Positions 9,593-18,827 of a stretch of DNA of 64,000 bases are shown here, one piece after another (within the stretch, counting starts at the first letter, position 1; every line of letters begins with the position of its first letter). The DNA is from Palsa-506 sp963836355. Lineage in GTDB: Bacteria; Actinomycetota; Actinomycetes; Streptosporangiales; Streptosporangiaceae. Under the pieces are notes generated by a model that worked only from the letters and a program-made list of their open reading frames with translations, was not told the DNA's origin and did not search any database. The stretch covers positions 1-64,000 of the forward strand of contig CAWIJO010000002.1 in assembly GCA_963836355.1 (NCBI GenBank), in the 5' to 3' direction. A program made the position numbers and the translations under genes.

Positions 9593-9796
9593 TCATCGAG
9601 CGGACTGGGGTGCTGCTGATTTTCCGGACTGCGGTATCCGGGTTCCGGTCCAGGCGCGGATGGCGGCGATGGGCCGGGTCACCCGGTGCCGAAGTCGTGA
9701 TGCCGTCTCGGCCAGCAAGCCTAGCTGCCTGTCCGCGAGCCGGATCTCGCTCGCGCTCCTGGCGCGCTCGAGCTGGTATAGCTGGTAGGGGATCAT
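9593..9796 (-). CDS. Small conserved actinobacterial protein of unknown function
   Basis: 67 residues, starting MIPYQLYQLERARSASEIRL. The ATG follows a GAGAGGG sequence. Short proteins beginning with a PYQLYQ-like segment, followed by an AEIR.AD..LG..A pattern and a basic helix, recur in actinomycete genomes, often close to transport or regulatory genes. No catalytic motif or membrane segment is seen. It lies between the IS4 element and the TIR-NACHT gene, and its role is unknown. Confidence 0.5.
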   Translation of the reverse strand: MIPYQLYQLERARSASEIRLADRQLGLLAETASRLRHRVTRPIAAIRAWTGTRIPQSGKSAAPQSAR

Positions 9797-9997
9797 CGTG
9801 CCCTCTCAAGCGATGGACCTTCTTTGTCTGGCCCTGCATCAGCCAGGCTCGCCGTAAGGCCCGCCGCGACGCATCGGGCTAACGCCCTATCCCGGTACGC
9901 TGCGCTGCATTACTCCGCACCGCAGCTCGGCGCCTAGGCCCGGTCGCGCATGTTCAGCGCCCGCCCCGTGGTGCGGCCGGCCTCGCGCGGGTACGCG

Positions 9998-12900
9998 TCA
10001 GAATTCCGCGTCAAGCGGCAGCCGACGGACCGCGGTGAGGTAGGAGTCCAGCTCACCGCTGGCGAACCGGCACATCCCGACAACGTGCCAGAACTGCCCG
10101 GCGATTTCGCCCTCCTGCTTGTACCTGCCATCGTCTGCCAGCGCGGCCCATCCCTCCGGAAGGCCGAGCAGGGTCAGTCGCAGCCGCGGCGCCTCGCTGC
10201 CGCAGGTGTCCCACAGCCCGACCGCGCCGTCGTCGCCTGCGCTCGCCAGCAGCGTGCCGTCCGGGCTAAAGGCGACGGACCACACGCGCCGGCTATGGCC
10301 GATGAGGGTATGCAGGTGCTCTCCGGTGCGCACGTCCCACAGGCGCACCGCGAGGTCATCGCCCGCAGTAGCGAGCAAAGCGCCGTCCGGGCTGAATGCG
10401 GCCGACCAGAGCCGTCCGGAGTTCCTGGTCAGCGTGTGGATCAGAACGCCAGAGGCGGCGTCCCAGAGCCGGGCGGTGCCGTCGTTGCTCGCGCTGGCCA
10501 GCACCGCAGCGTCGGGGCTGAACACTACCGAATAGACCCGATCGGCGTGGCCGTCGAGCGTCGCCAGGCAGACGCCCTTCTCCACGTCCCAGAGCCGCAC
10601 CGCGCGGTCGTCGCAGCCGGTCGCCACCCGGCTGCCGTCCGGGCTGAAGGCGATGGACCGCACCCGGCCGCGGTGCTCGGCGAAGGTCTGGAAGTGCCGC
10701 CCGGTCGTGCAGTACCACAGCCGGACCGTGTCGTCGTCGTTGGCGGTGGCCAGCACGTCGCCATCAGGACTGAACGCCTCCGCCCACAGATGGTCGGTCC
10801 CGACGTTCATCTCGCGCTCGTAGGCACCGGACTCGGCATTCCAGAAATACACCCCGCCGTCGTTGCTTGCGGTGGCGATCCGCCCGCCGGCCGGGCTGAA
10901 GAGTACTGAGACCAGCCGGTCGGCGGTGCCGACCAGCTCTCTGACCCGCTGGCCAGTCCGAGGCTGCCATAGCCGCACGATGCCGTCGTTGCCGCTGGTG
11001 GCGAGCAGGTCACCGGCCGGGCTGAACCGTACCCCGGTGATCCGCCGCCCGTGGCCACGCAACACGTGCCGGCACTGGCCGGCGATCGGGTCCCACAGCC
11101 GGACGGTGCCATCGTTGCCGCTCGTTGCCAGCTGGCCGCCGTCCGGCCGGAACACCATCGGCCATACCGACGCCTTGTGCCCGGCTAGCGTGTGCCCGGG
11201 CTGGCCGGTAGCGGCATCCCAGAGCTGGACGTTCCCGTCGCTGTCGCAGCTCGCGAGCAGGTCACCGCCCGGGCTGAAGACGACCCAGTACACCGCGCCC
11301 CGATGCCCGGTCAGCTCGCCAGCCGCGTGCCCGGTCCGCGGGTCCCACAGCCGGATCCGCCCATCGGTGTCGCCGCTGGCCAGCCGGGAACCGCTGGGGT
11401 GGAACGCCAGCGTGTAGACGGCGCGGCCGTGGCCGTTCAGCTGATGGCGCAGCTCGCCGAGCACGGGATCCCATAGCCGGACCGTCCCGCCAGCGTCGCT
11501 GGTCGCGAGCAGCTCGCCATCGCGGCTGAACGCGGCACGGTAGACCGGGCCGTGATGATCGCCCAGTTCGCGCATCGCCGCGGCGGAGCGGATGTCGTAC
11601 AGGCGCCCCGTCGCCCCGTCGCCCACCGCGAGAAACGCTCCGTCCGGGCTGAAGGCGGCGGTGTAGATGGGGGCCGTGTGACCGGGCAGCGTGCGCCGCA
11701 CCCGGCCGGACGGGACATCCCACAGCCGCAGGACGCCGTCGCCGTCGCCGGTAGCGAGCATGTCCCCGCCGGGGCTGAGCACCATCGGCCATACGCCGTC
11801 ACGGTGGCCTTCCAGCACCCGCAGGCAGCTGCCGGTCGCCGGATCCCAGAGCCGGACAGTGCCGTCGCTTGATCCGGTCGCCAGCACCCGGTCGCCCGCG
11901 CCGAACGCGACCGCGTAAACCCGCCCGCCGTGGCCGTGCAGCGTGCGCACGGGCAGGCCGGAGATGGCGTCACAGATGAGCACGCCGCCGTCTTCGCTGC
12001 CGATGGCCAGCAGGCCGCCGTCACCGCTGTAGGCCAGTGGCTCGGGGAGCCGGCTGGTCTGGTGATGGAAGCCGTACGGCACGCCGATTGCGGCGGGCTC
12101 GAGTTCCACCTCGACCGGCTGGCCCGGCGTTATCGCTGCTCCGCGCAGCTCAGGCGCGCTGGCCAGGGTGGCGTCGGCGGTCACGTCGACGAGAGCCGCG
12201 CGGACCCACCTGCTGCCGGCCAGCGCCGCGCCGCGCAGGTCGGCGCGCGCCAGCCGGGCCCTGGTCAAGTCGGCGCCGCGGAGGTCCGCCCCGGTCAGCC
12301 GCGCCTCGTCCAGCCGTGCACCGGCCAGCGTGGCCTCACGCAGTATGGCCCGGGTCAGGTTCGCGCCGACCAGCCGGGCATCGGTGAGGTCGGCGCCGGT
12401 GAGGTCGACGCCCGCTAGCTCGCGATAGGACAGGTCCTCCCCCTGCAGCAGGGCACCGCGCAGGTCGGTCTGCACCGGGGTGCGCAGCCGGGTGCTGACC
12501 TTCAGGGCGTTGGCGCGGGCCGCCTCACCGGCGGCCGGGTCGGCCAGGACCCGGCTGGCCCAGGCCCGGCAGGCCTGGCTGCCCGCTAGGTCGCAAAGGA
12601 AATCCACGGTCAGCTGTGAGAGCGGCCGGGCCGACAGCGGCGCCGGGCCGGCCGCGCCGCTGGTGAGCTGCCGGCCGATCTCGGCGGCGACGAGCCATTC
12701 CGCGACTGATGCGTGGATGAAGCCGAACAGCCCTGCGTCGGTCCGGACCAGCAGGGTGCCGGCACCCACGGCGTGCGCGCGCTGACGCGGGGAGAGCTGG
12801 CCGTCGGCGAGGCCGGAAAGCGTGTCCGCGACATCGGTAAGCTCGGTGAGCCGGAGAAAGGGCTCGCCCGCTTCCCACAGGCGCATCGCGAGGGTGGTGA

Positions 12901-15796
12901 CGGCTGCCCACAGGGCGTCGAGCTTCAGGCCGGGCGGCGCCCCCGGCACGCCCTGCGTGCGCTTCTCCTCGTGGCTGAGCCAGGTGCGCAGGATCTCCTC
13001 ATACAGCGCGGCCGCGCTGATCGTCTGCTGCATTCCGGCAACTGCGCGGAGCCGGCTCTCGTCCAGTTCGGAAATGAAGCACAGCATGCGCGGGTTAGTG
13101 GAAAGGCCGAGCAGATCCTGGATGCCGCCGAGCAGCCGCAGCCGGCCGTCGGCGGCCTGCTCGTCGCCGTCATAGCGGCCGACCAGGTAGGCGCGGATCT
13201 GCGCGGGAGTGAAGTCCTCGATGGCCAGCACCCGCAGGCTCGGCAGCGCGCCTACCCGCTCACCTAGCGCGGTCAGCACCTGCTCGTGGGACTTGAAATG
13301 CTGGGTCCGGCTGGCCACCACTATCTTCGCCTTGCCCTCGGCCGCCCGGAGCAGCGTATCCAGGTGATCCGCGGACCGTTCGTAGCTGACCCGGGTGACA
13401 AGCTCGTCGAAGCCGTCGAACAGCAGCACGATGCGTCCCTGCCGAAGCATGTAGCGGAACGCCTTGAGGTCGATGACATCCTCGCCGTGATTGGCCAGGT
13501 GCGCGGCCACCAGCCCGTCTACGGTGTGTGCCTTGTCCAGGGCGCGCAGCTCGATGAGAAGTGGTACCAGGTGGGGCAGCTCGACCGGGATCCGGCGGGC
13601 CACCTCGTGCAGCGCGAACGTCTTGCCGCGCCCGAAATCGCCCAGTACCAGAACGAACCTGCCGTTGTCGGCCGCGATCTGCTGGAGCAGCTCGGCTGCC
13701 AGGTCAGCCCGCACCCCGGGGGCGGGCCGGTCCAGCTCACGGAACCGCTGCGGCACGTACAGGCCGGGCGGGTACAGGGGATCGGCACTGAGCCGGGCGG
13801 TCTGGCTCGCCACGTAGTCGCGCAGGTCGAGCAGCCCCTGGAACTCAGTGAAGCTGCTCAGCCGCACGCCGCGCCGCTGCGCCGCCTCGCGGAGTACCCG
13901 CGGCGGCTGCGGACCCTCGTAGACAAGCTCGGAACCAGGCTCGGGCTGCCCGGTGTGGACCAGCCGCAGGAAGGCGGCAAGCTCGTCGTCGCCCGGCTCA
14001 CCCACGTGCGCGGCAATCCGCCATTGCCGGATGAACCCATCCTCCTGATGCGTGATCAGCAGATGCGGCAGTTCTCCCTCGACGCGCCTGATCCTGGCGT
14101 GCTCGTGGCGGGTATCGCAGACTTCCGCGATCCGGTCCAGCAGCAGGCTGGCCGGGCTCGCGGGACGTTCGGGCCCGGGCGGCGAGGCCGCCCCATCCGC
14201 CACTTCACCTTGTTTGGCGCGGTCTTGGTCGGCGCCGTCTTGGTCGGCGCGGTCAGCGGTGAAGGTGCCGCCAGTCGCTGGCCATCGCCGCGGCAGCCGC
14301 TCCGGGTCATCGCCGGTCCCGTGGCGGGCACTCCAGCTATCCAGGCCGTCCGGGGTGATCCGCAGGAATTGGTGCTGCCCGGGAGCTGCCGCGGGCACCA
14401 CGAGCAGTCCGGAGCCAAGCTGGTCGGTCTGGTCGCCGCCAGGCCCCGGCCCGTGCACCAGCAGGCTGAGCCGTGGCCCGAGCAGCTGGTCAAGCGTGCC
14501 GGCGTCTCGCAGCAGCGCCGCGTCCCGCCCGGCGGACGTGCCGCCCGGGGCCGGGTCGTGCCTGACCACGCCGATCCGCAGCCAGCCAGCCTGCTCGAAA
14601 GCGCCAAGCCGTTCGGCGAACCAGGCCGCCTGAGCCTCACCGATCCAGCCGTAATCGTCTTCGGGCCGGTGGCTGCCGGCCATCGTCGAGTTCAGCGCGG
14701 CGACCGCCAGGCGCAGGTCGGGCATCGCGAACAGGGTCCAGGGCTGTGCGCTCTCGAAGGCGAGACCGTCGAGCCCGCGGTAGAACTCCCGGAACAAGCT
14801 GGCGAAATGACGCCATTTGGGCCAGTACGGAGGCTGCGGCTCCATGTCGTCGGCCTCGCAGGTGGCGAAGTACGCTCGGCAAGCGGCCTTGGTGATGTCG
14901 TGACCGCCGGGAACGATCACGACGCGCTGCGGCTCCAGGTTAAGCAGCGCGCGCAGCCCGGTGAGGAACGTGAGGGCCTCGTCGCATTCCCGCAGGCTGC
15001 CGGTTTCCGTCAGGTCGCCGGTGACCACTATGAGGTCGGGCCGGGGCATGCCGGCGGCGGTGCGCCTGGTGACATCGGCCCAGATCCGGGCCTCCAGCTC
15101 GGCGGCGGACAGGCGCTCACCCGAGGCCGCCAGCCCGCGCCCGAACCGGGGACCCGCTACCTGCAGCAGGGTGACCGCGGAGCGCGGGCCGGCCGTGCCA
15201 GGGAGAGCCGGGGGGTAGGCCGGCGCGGTAGCCGGTGACCGGCGCGTCCGCGGCACCGTCGGCGCCGCGGGCGCGGGCGGCTCCGGCGGGTGGATAACCT
15301 GGCCCACTATGGTCTTGCCGGAGTGCGGGTAAGCCACCTCCTGCTGCTTGGCCCGCCCCGCGAGCGCATGCCCGATGCGGTCGAGCAGCCGCTCACGGGC
15401 CTGGTGCGGATCGGTCACGCCAACCAGGTCGATGTAGGTGATGGTGGCGAGCAGGCCCTCTAGCGGGCAGTCTTCGACCCGGACGGTAACTAACCGGCCC
15501 CCCGGGTTTCCCGGGTCGGCCCGCAGTGCCGCCTGCCATTCGAGCCGCCCGTAGGTGGAGTTCACGTAGTGCCGGGAAAGCACGGCGACCACGGCGGCGG
15601 CCTCGGACAGGCCGCGGTCCATGAAGTCGATGAAGTTCGTGCCCGGCACGAAATCCCAGGCCTGCAGCATGGTCCGGTAACCCGCGGCTTCGAGTTCCCA
15701 GGCCATCCAGGTGGCCCAGCGCTCATCCGCGGGGGAATAGCTGACGAAAATCTGGATGGGGCCGTTCATCCCCCTGGCAACGGCTGGCCGGCTCAT
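9998..15796 (-). CDS. TIR - degenerate metallophosphoesterase - NACHT - pentapeptide - WD40 STAND protein
   Basis: 1,932 residues from the ATG at 15796-15794, which follows AGGGG at good spacing. An upstream extension would overlap the divergent permease. TIR domain, residues 13-145 (IFVSYSPADERWATW), with Glu86 in TYGRLEW at the usual NADase glutamate position. Calcineurin-like phosphoesterase fold, 207-485, lacking most metal ligands. An unassigned conserved domain, about 550-665. NACHT NTPase, about 710-1050: Walker A GDFGRGKT (719-726), Walker B IVLLFDGFDEL (789-799) and VVASRT. Pentapeptide repeats, 1110-1205. Fifteen WD40 repeats from about 1253, then a tail GQFWHVVGMCRF. This is the layout of an immune-type sensor: repeats sense, NACHT oligomerises, TIR would degrade NAD or make a signal. 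Defence is inferred from architecture and no phage trigger is visible. Confidence 0.93.
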   Translation of the reverse strand: MSRPAVARGMNGPIQIFVSYSPADERWATWMAWELEAAGYRTMLQAWDFVPGTNFIDFMDRGLSEAAAVVAVLSRHYVNSTYGRLEWQAALRADPGNPGGRLVTVRVEDCPLEGLLATITYIDLVGVTDPHQARERLLDRIGHALAGRAKQQEVAYPHSGKTIVGQVIHPPEPPAPAAPTVPRTRRSPATAPAYPPALPGTAGPRSAVTLLQVAGPRFGRGLAASGERLSAAELEARIWADVTRRTAAGMPRPDLIVVTGDLTETGSLRECDEALTFLTGLRALLNLEPQRVVIVPGGHDITKAACRAYFATCEADDMEPQPPYWPKWRHFASLFREFYRGLDGLAFESAQPWTLFAMPDLRLAVAALNSTMAGSHRPEDDYGWIGEAQAAWFAERLGAFEQAGWLRIGVVRHDPAPGGTSAGRDAALLRDAGTLDQLLGPRLSLLVHGPGPGGDQTDQLGSGLLVVPAAAPGQHQFLRITPDGLDSWSARHGTGDDPERLPRRWPATGGTFTADRADQDGADQDRAKQGEVADGAASPPGPERPASPASLLLDRIAEVCDTRHEHARIRRVEGELPHLLITHQEDGFIRQWRIAAHVGEPGDDELAAFLRLVHTGQPEPGSELVYEGPQPPRVLREAAQRRGVRLSSFTEFQGLLDLRDYVASQTARLSADPLYPPGLYVPQRFRELDRPAPGVRADLAAELLQQIAADNGRFVLVLGDFGRGKTFALHEVARRIPVELPHLVPLLIELRALDKAHTVDGLVAAHLANHGEDVIDLKAFRYMLRQGRIVLLFDGFDELVTRVSYERSADHLDTLLRAAEGKAKIVVASRTQHFKSHEQVLTALGERVGALPSLRVLAIEDFTPAQIRAYLVGRYDGDEQAADGRLRLLGGIQDLLGLSTNPRMLCFISELDESRLRAVAGMQQTISAAALYEEILRTWLSHEEKRTQGVPGAPPGLKLDALWAAVTTLAMRLWEAGEPFLRLTELTDVADTLSGLADGQLSPRQRAHAVGAGTLLVRTDAGLFGFIHASVAEWLVAAEIGRQLTSGAAGPAPLSARPLSQLTVDFLCDLAGSQACRAWASRVLADPAAGEAARANALKVSTRLRTPVQTDLRGALLQGEDLSYRELAGVDLTGADLTDARLVGANLTRAILREATLAGARLDEARLTGADLRGADLTRARLARADLRGAALAGSRWVRAALVDVTADATLASAPELRGAAITPGQPVEVELEPAAIGVPYGFHHQTSRLPEPLAYSGDGGLLAIGSEDGGVLICDAISGLPVRTLHGHGGRVYAVAFGAGDRVLATGSSDGTVRLWDPATGSCLRVLEGHRDGVWPMVLSPGGDMLATGDGDGVLRLWDVPSGRVRRTLPGHTAPIYTAAFSPDGAFLAVGDGATGRLYDIRSAAAMRELGDHHGPVYRAAFSRDGELLATSDAGGTVRLWDPVLGELRHQLNGHGRAVYTLAFHPSGSRLASGDTDGRIRLWDPRTGHAAGELTGHRGAVYWVVFSPGGDLLASCDSDGNVQLWDAATGQPGHTLAGHKASVWPMVFRPDGGQLATSGNDGTVRLWDPIAGQCRHVLRGHGRRITGVRFSPAGDLLATSGNDGIVRLWQPRTGQRVRELVGTADRLVSVLFSPAGGRIATASNDGGVYFWNAESGAYEREMNVGTDHLWAEAFSPDGDVLATANDDDTVRLWYCTTGRHFQTFAEHRGRVRSIAFSPDGSRVATGCDDRAVRLWDVEKGVCLATLDGHADRVYSVVFSPDAAVLASASNDGTARLWDAASGVLIHTLTRNSGRLWSAAFSPDGALLATAGDDLAVRLWDVRTGEHLHTLIGHSRRVWSVAFSPDGTLLASAGDDGAVGLWDTCGSEAPRLRLTLLGLPEGWAALADDGRYKQEGEIAGQFWHVVGMCRFASGELDSYLTAVRRLPLDAEF

Positions 15797-15905
15797 GGCC
15801 CCAGTATCCCCTGAGTAGGTGATCTCGGATCCCTTGGCGCACGGGGATCGGCAGGTCCTTCGCAGCTCGCTTCCCTCCTCGCCGGAGCCCTGGTGCTGTG
15901 CGAAC

Positions 15906-17165
15906 ATGGCGGATGTGCCCGCTGCCGACCCAGACCAGGCCGCGAAGGCAGGGCACACGTTGACAGCGCGGGGCTGGCGGGCGGCGGCCCGGCGGCCCGT
16001 GCTGGACTGGATCGCCGCCGCGCTGCTCGTGCTCGGCCTGATCTTCGTAGCTACTGGCCTGCTCCCGCACGCGTCCGCCGACGCGACGATCCGGCGGCTC
16101 CTCCCGCTGCTGCTCTTCCTCGGCAGCGTAATCGTGCTGGCCGAGCTGACCGCCGACGCCGGGATCTTCGACGCGATCGCGGTCTGGGTGGCCGGCCTGG
16201 CCCGGGGCAATTACCCGGCGCTCTTCGTTATGTGCGTGTTTTTCGCCGCCGCCACCACGACGGTGCTCAACCTGGATACCACCGCGGTGCTGCTCACGCC
16301 GGTGATGCTTGCCCTGGCCCGCAAGACGGGCATCGCCGCGATCCCGCTGGCCATGACCACGGTGTGGCTGGCCAACACGGCGAGCCTGCTGCTGCCGGTC
16401 TCCAACCTGACCAACCTGCTGGCAGCGAACCGGGTGGCGCTGCCGACCGCGGCGTTCGCCAGCCGGATGTGGCCCGTGCAACTGGCCTCAGTCGCCACGA
16501 CCATGGTCTTCCTGTGGGTTTTCTACTGGCGGCGCGGTGAGCGCGGGGTGGACCGCTATGACCCGCCGCCACCGCACCGGCCGGACGACCGGGTGCTGTT
16601 CTGGGCGGCCGCGCTGGCCTGCCTGCTGTTCGCCGCCGTGATCCTCGCCACCAGGATCCAGCTTGGCTATGCCTCCGCGGCGGCGGCAGCGCTAGTGGTG
16701 GCGGCGTTCGCAGCGCGCAAGCGGGCAGCTCTGCGGCCACGGCTGGTCCCGTTGCGGCTGCTGGTGTTCGTGGTCGGGCTCTTCCTGGTAGTGCAGACGG
16801 TCAGCCTGCACGGGCTCGCCACGGTGACCCGCACGCTGATCGGCAACGGGGATGGCGCGCTGGGCGCGGTGCGGGCAGCCGCGGCCGGCGCCGGGCTTTC
16901 CAATGCCGTCAACAACCTGCCCGCGTACGTGGCAGGTGAGGCAGTCATCCCGTTCAGCCACCACGAGCAGCTACTGGCCCTGCTGATCGGCACCAATGTC
17001 GGCCCCATCGTAACGCCATGGGCGTCGCTGGCCACCCTGCTGTGGTACGAGCGGTGCCGCGCCTATGACGCTGTGGTGCCGCTGCGCAAGTTCATGCTCA
17101 CCGGGGCCGGGCTTGCCCTGTGCGGCCTCGCAGCCGCTCTGACGGCTCTGCTGCTCACCCAATAG
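15906..17165 (+). CDS. ArsB/SLC13-type ion permease
   Basis: 419 residues with about ten predicted membrane helices. The two most telling segments are VLNLDTTAVLLTPVM (about residue 120) and LSNAVNNLPAYVAGEAV (about residue 320), the paired motifs of ArsB and related anion permeases (ion transporter superfamily). The ATG at 15906 is chosen because it leaves a 109-base spacer to the divergent TIR-NACHT gene. No arsenic regulator or reductase is nearby, so arsenite is only one possible substrate; a dicarboxylate or other anion is equally possible. The shared intergenic region must hold both promoters, but no clear -35/-10 pair stands out. Confidence 0.8.
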   Translation: MADVPAADPDQAAKAGHTLTARGWRAAARRPVLDWIAAALLVLGLIFVATGLLPHASADATIRRLLPLLLFLGSVIVLAELTADAGIFDAIAVWVAGLARGNYPALFVMCVFFAAATTTVLNLDTTAVLLTPVMLALARKTGIAAIPLAMTTVWLANTASLLLPVSNLTNLLAANRVALPTAAFASRMWPVQLASVATTMVFLWVFYWRRGERGVDRYDPPPPHRPDDRVLFWAAALACLLFAAVILATRIQLGYASAAAAALVVAAFAARKRAALRPRLVPLRLLVFVVGLFLVVQTVSLHGLATVTRTLIGNGDGALGAVRAAAAGAGLSNAVNNLPAYVAGEAVIPFSHHEQLLALLIGTNVGPIVTPWASLATLLWYERCRAYDAVVPLRKFMLTGAGLALCGLAAALTALLLTQ

Positions 17166-17185
17166 GACCCGATGCACCGCGCGCA

Positions 17186-18106
17186 TCACCATTCCGCCGC
17201 TGCCCTCAGCTCCCCCGCCAGCGGTGCGATGCGCCTGGCCGCAGCGACCAGCCCGGTGAGCCGCCCGATGTTGGCGGGATGACCGGCAACGAAGCTGCGG
17301 TCCTCGGCCGGCCGCCCGATGCACGGGTCAAACGGCTGGCCATCGAGGCCGCACACCGCGATGCCCGCCTCGGCCGCGATAAGGGCGCCCGCCGGGAGGT
17401 CCACCGCCTCAGCCCGGTATCCGACGATGCCGTCGATGTCGCCGCGGGCGAGCATCACCCAGGACAGCAGGGGCGCCCATAGCTGGAGCACCCGGCGGGC
17501 GGTGGACTCAAGCACGAGCTTCAGCGCCCGTGCCGCAGCGTCCTCGCGGTCCACCCCGTGTCCCTGCGTCCAGGCGAGAACCGGCCCGTACGGGGCCGGC
17601 CGACAGGCCGGCCGCGGCAGCAGGCCGGCCGGGCCGAACGCGCCATTGCCACGCACCGCCGACCAGGTCTGCTGCGCCACGGGGTCGTGCACCACGCCGA
17701 TTACCGGCAGGTCGCCCGCGCACAACGCGATCCCGATCACGTAGGCGGGCAAGCTGATGGCCAGGTTGTTGGTGCCATCCAGCGGATCCACCAGCCAGGT
17801 CCAGCCGCGGCCGGGGTCGCCGTCGCCGCTCCCCCGGCCGGGCCCCGGCATGGTTGCGTCGAGCAGCCCCGACTCTTCGGAGATGATCCGGTGCGCGGGG
17901 AAGACGGCCCGTATCCGGTCGATGATGATCTTCTCGGCGGCGAGATCAAGGTCGGTGACGATGTCGCCACCGGAATCCTTGACCCGCATCTCGATACCGC
18001 GCGGCGCGGTCCCGCGCAAGAGCCTGCCCGCGGCCTCAGCCGCGTCTACGGCGAGCCTGCGGGCCAGCCTCAGATCGGCCGCGGCCGTCGGGTCGCAAGG
18101 TAGCAC
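17186..18106 (-). CDS. Inositol-monophosphatase-family phosphatase
   Basis: 306 residues from a GTG at 18106-18104 preceded by AGGAGG at ideal spacing. A longer TTG start at 18175 would overlap the upstream gene. Metal ligands of the family are present: Glu77/Glu78 in ISEESG, Asp107 and Asp110 in WLVDPLDGTNN, and Asp236 in EAVDLPAGA. The reaction would be Mg-dependent removal of a phosphate from inositol phosphates, 3'-phosphoadenosine nucleotides (CysQ type) or a sugar phosphate; the sequence does not choose. It is the last gene of a three-gene minus-strand operon with a membrane protein and a cupin, so it probably acts on a small molecule shared by that operon. Confidence 0.85.
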   Translation of the reverse strand: MLPCDPTAAADLRLARRLAVDAAEAAGRLLRGTAPRGIEMRVKDSGGDIVTDLDLAAEKIIIDRIRAVFPAHRIISEESGLLDATMPGPGRGSGDGDPGRGWTWLVDPLDGTNNLAISLPAYVIGIALCAGDLPVIGVVHDPVAQQTWSAVRGNGAFGPAGLLPRPACRPAPYGPVLAWTQGHGVDREDAAARALKLVLESTARRVLQLWAPLLSWVMLARGDIDGIVGYRAEAVDLPAGALIAAEAGIAVCGLDGQPFDPCIGRPAEDRSFVAGHPANIGRLTGLVAAARRIAPLAGELRAAAEW

Positions 18107-18167
18107 CGTGTCCTCCTGCCCCGCCCCTGGCACGGTGTCGTTGGGCGGTGTAGCTCGGCGGTGTAGG

Positions 18168-18827
18168 TCAGGCAATGCCGGCTGCCTCCAGCCGGTCCGC
18201 GATCAGCAGGGCGGCACGTGCTGTTTCCTGCGCGTCGCAACGTGAGCGCATGAGCGTGTGGCTTTGGGTGTGCAGCGGGCACAGGACGCAGTCAACGGCC
18301 TGGGGGCGGCTGTGGCCCAGCACGACGGTCGCGACGTCCTGCTCACCAGGCGCCACGGTAGTGTGGAACTCCCCCGCAGGCATCGAATACACCGAGCCCG
18401 CGCCGTGCACGCTATCCGCCTCCAGCTGGCATGACACCAACCGGGCGGTGGCCCGCAACTCGTCCACGTCGCCGTGGCTGTGCACCTCGAAGACGCGATG
18501 GGTGGCAGGCCCGGCCGCAGCGGCGACGCGCATGCGCTGGTTGCGCAAGGTGCCGTAGAGCACAAAGCTGGTCAGATCCCAGCTATGTGAATGCACCTGG
18601 CAGGTGGGGCGGACACGGCCGAGGACCGGCGTCCACAGGTGCACGCAAACCCCGTGCTCGGCCAGGCGCTGGGCGGGGAAGCAGAGAAAACCGAGCGGAT
18701 GCCGCACCGCGGTCAGGTCACGGCTGCCGCTAGCGATATCACGCAGCAACAATAACGCCCAGCCGGGCACCAGGTCGGCGGCCGTGCCACGCTGGACCGC
18801 CGCCCGGATGTTCGCGTAGTCCATCAT
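18168..18827 (-). CDS. Cupin-fold protein, cysteine-dioxygenase-like
   Basis: 219 residues. The metal-binding core reads CQVHSHSWDLTSFVLYGTLR near residues 76-95, with a later FHTT (about 155) in a SMPAGEFHTTVA strand. This is the His-X-His plus distal His pattern of cupins of the cysteine dioxygenase group. The start overlaps the stop of the upstream membrane-protein gene by four bases (ATGA), which implies translational coupling. A C-terminal CVLCPLHTQ segment carries two cysteines. The protein could bind or oxidise a small thiol or a nucleotide-linked ligand. No substrate can be assigned. Confidence 0.6.
   Translation of the reverse strand: MMDYANIRAAVQRGTAADLVPGWALLLLRDIASGSRDLTAVRHPLGFLCFPAQRLAEHGVCVHLWTPVLGRVRPTCQVHSHSWDLTSFVLYGTLRNQRMRVAAAAGPATHRVFEVHSHGDVDELRATARLVSCQLEADSVHGAGSVYSMPAGEFHTTVAPGEQDVATVVLGHSRPQAVDCVLCPLHTQSHTLMRSRCDAQETARAALLIADRLEAAGIA

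Noticed and set aside
13286..15238. 650-residue open frame on the plus strand
   Set aside because: It is the complementary shadow of the TIR-NACHT gene, with no domain and no start signal. Long antisense frames are expected at this GC content.
15797..16210. N-terminal extension of the TIR-NACHT protein by 138 residues
   Set aside because: The extension lies antisense to the permease coding sequence, has low-complexity Ser/Arg-rich composition, and the ATG at 15796 has a good ribosome-binding site directly before the TIR domain.
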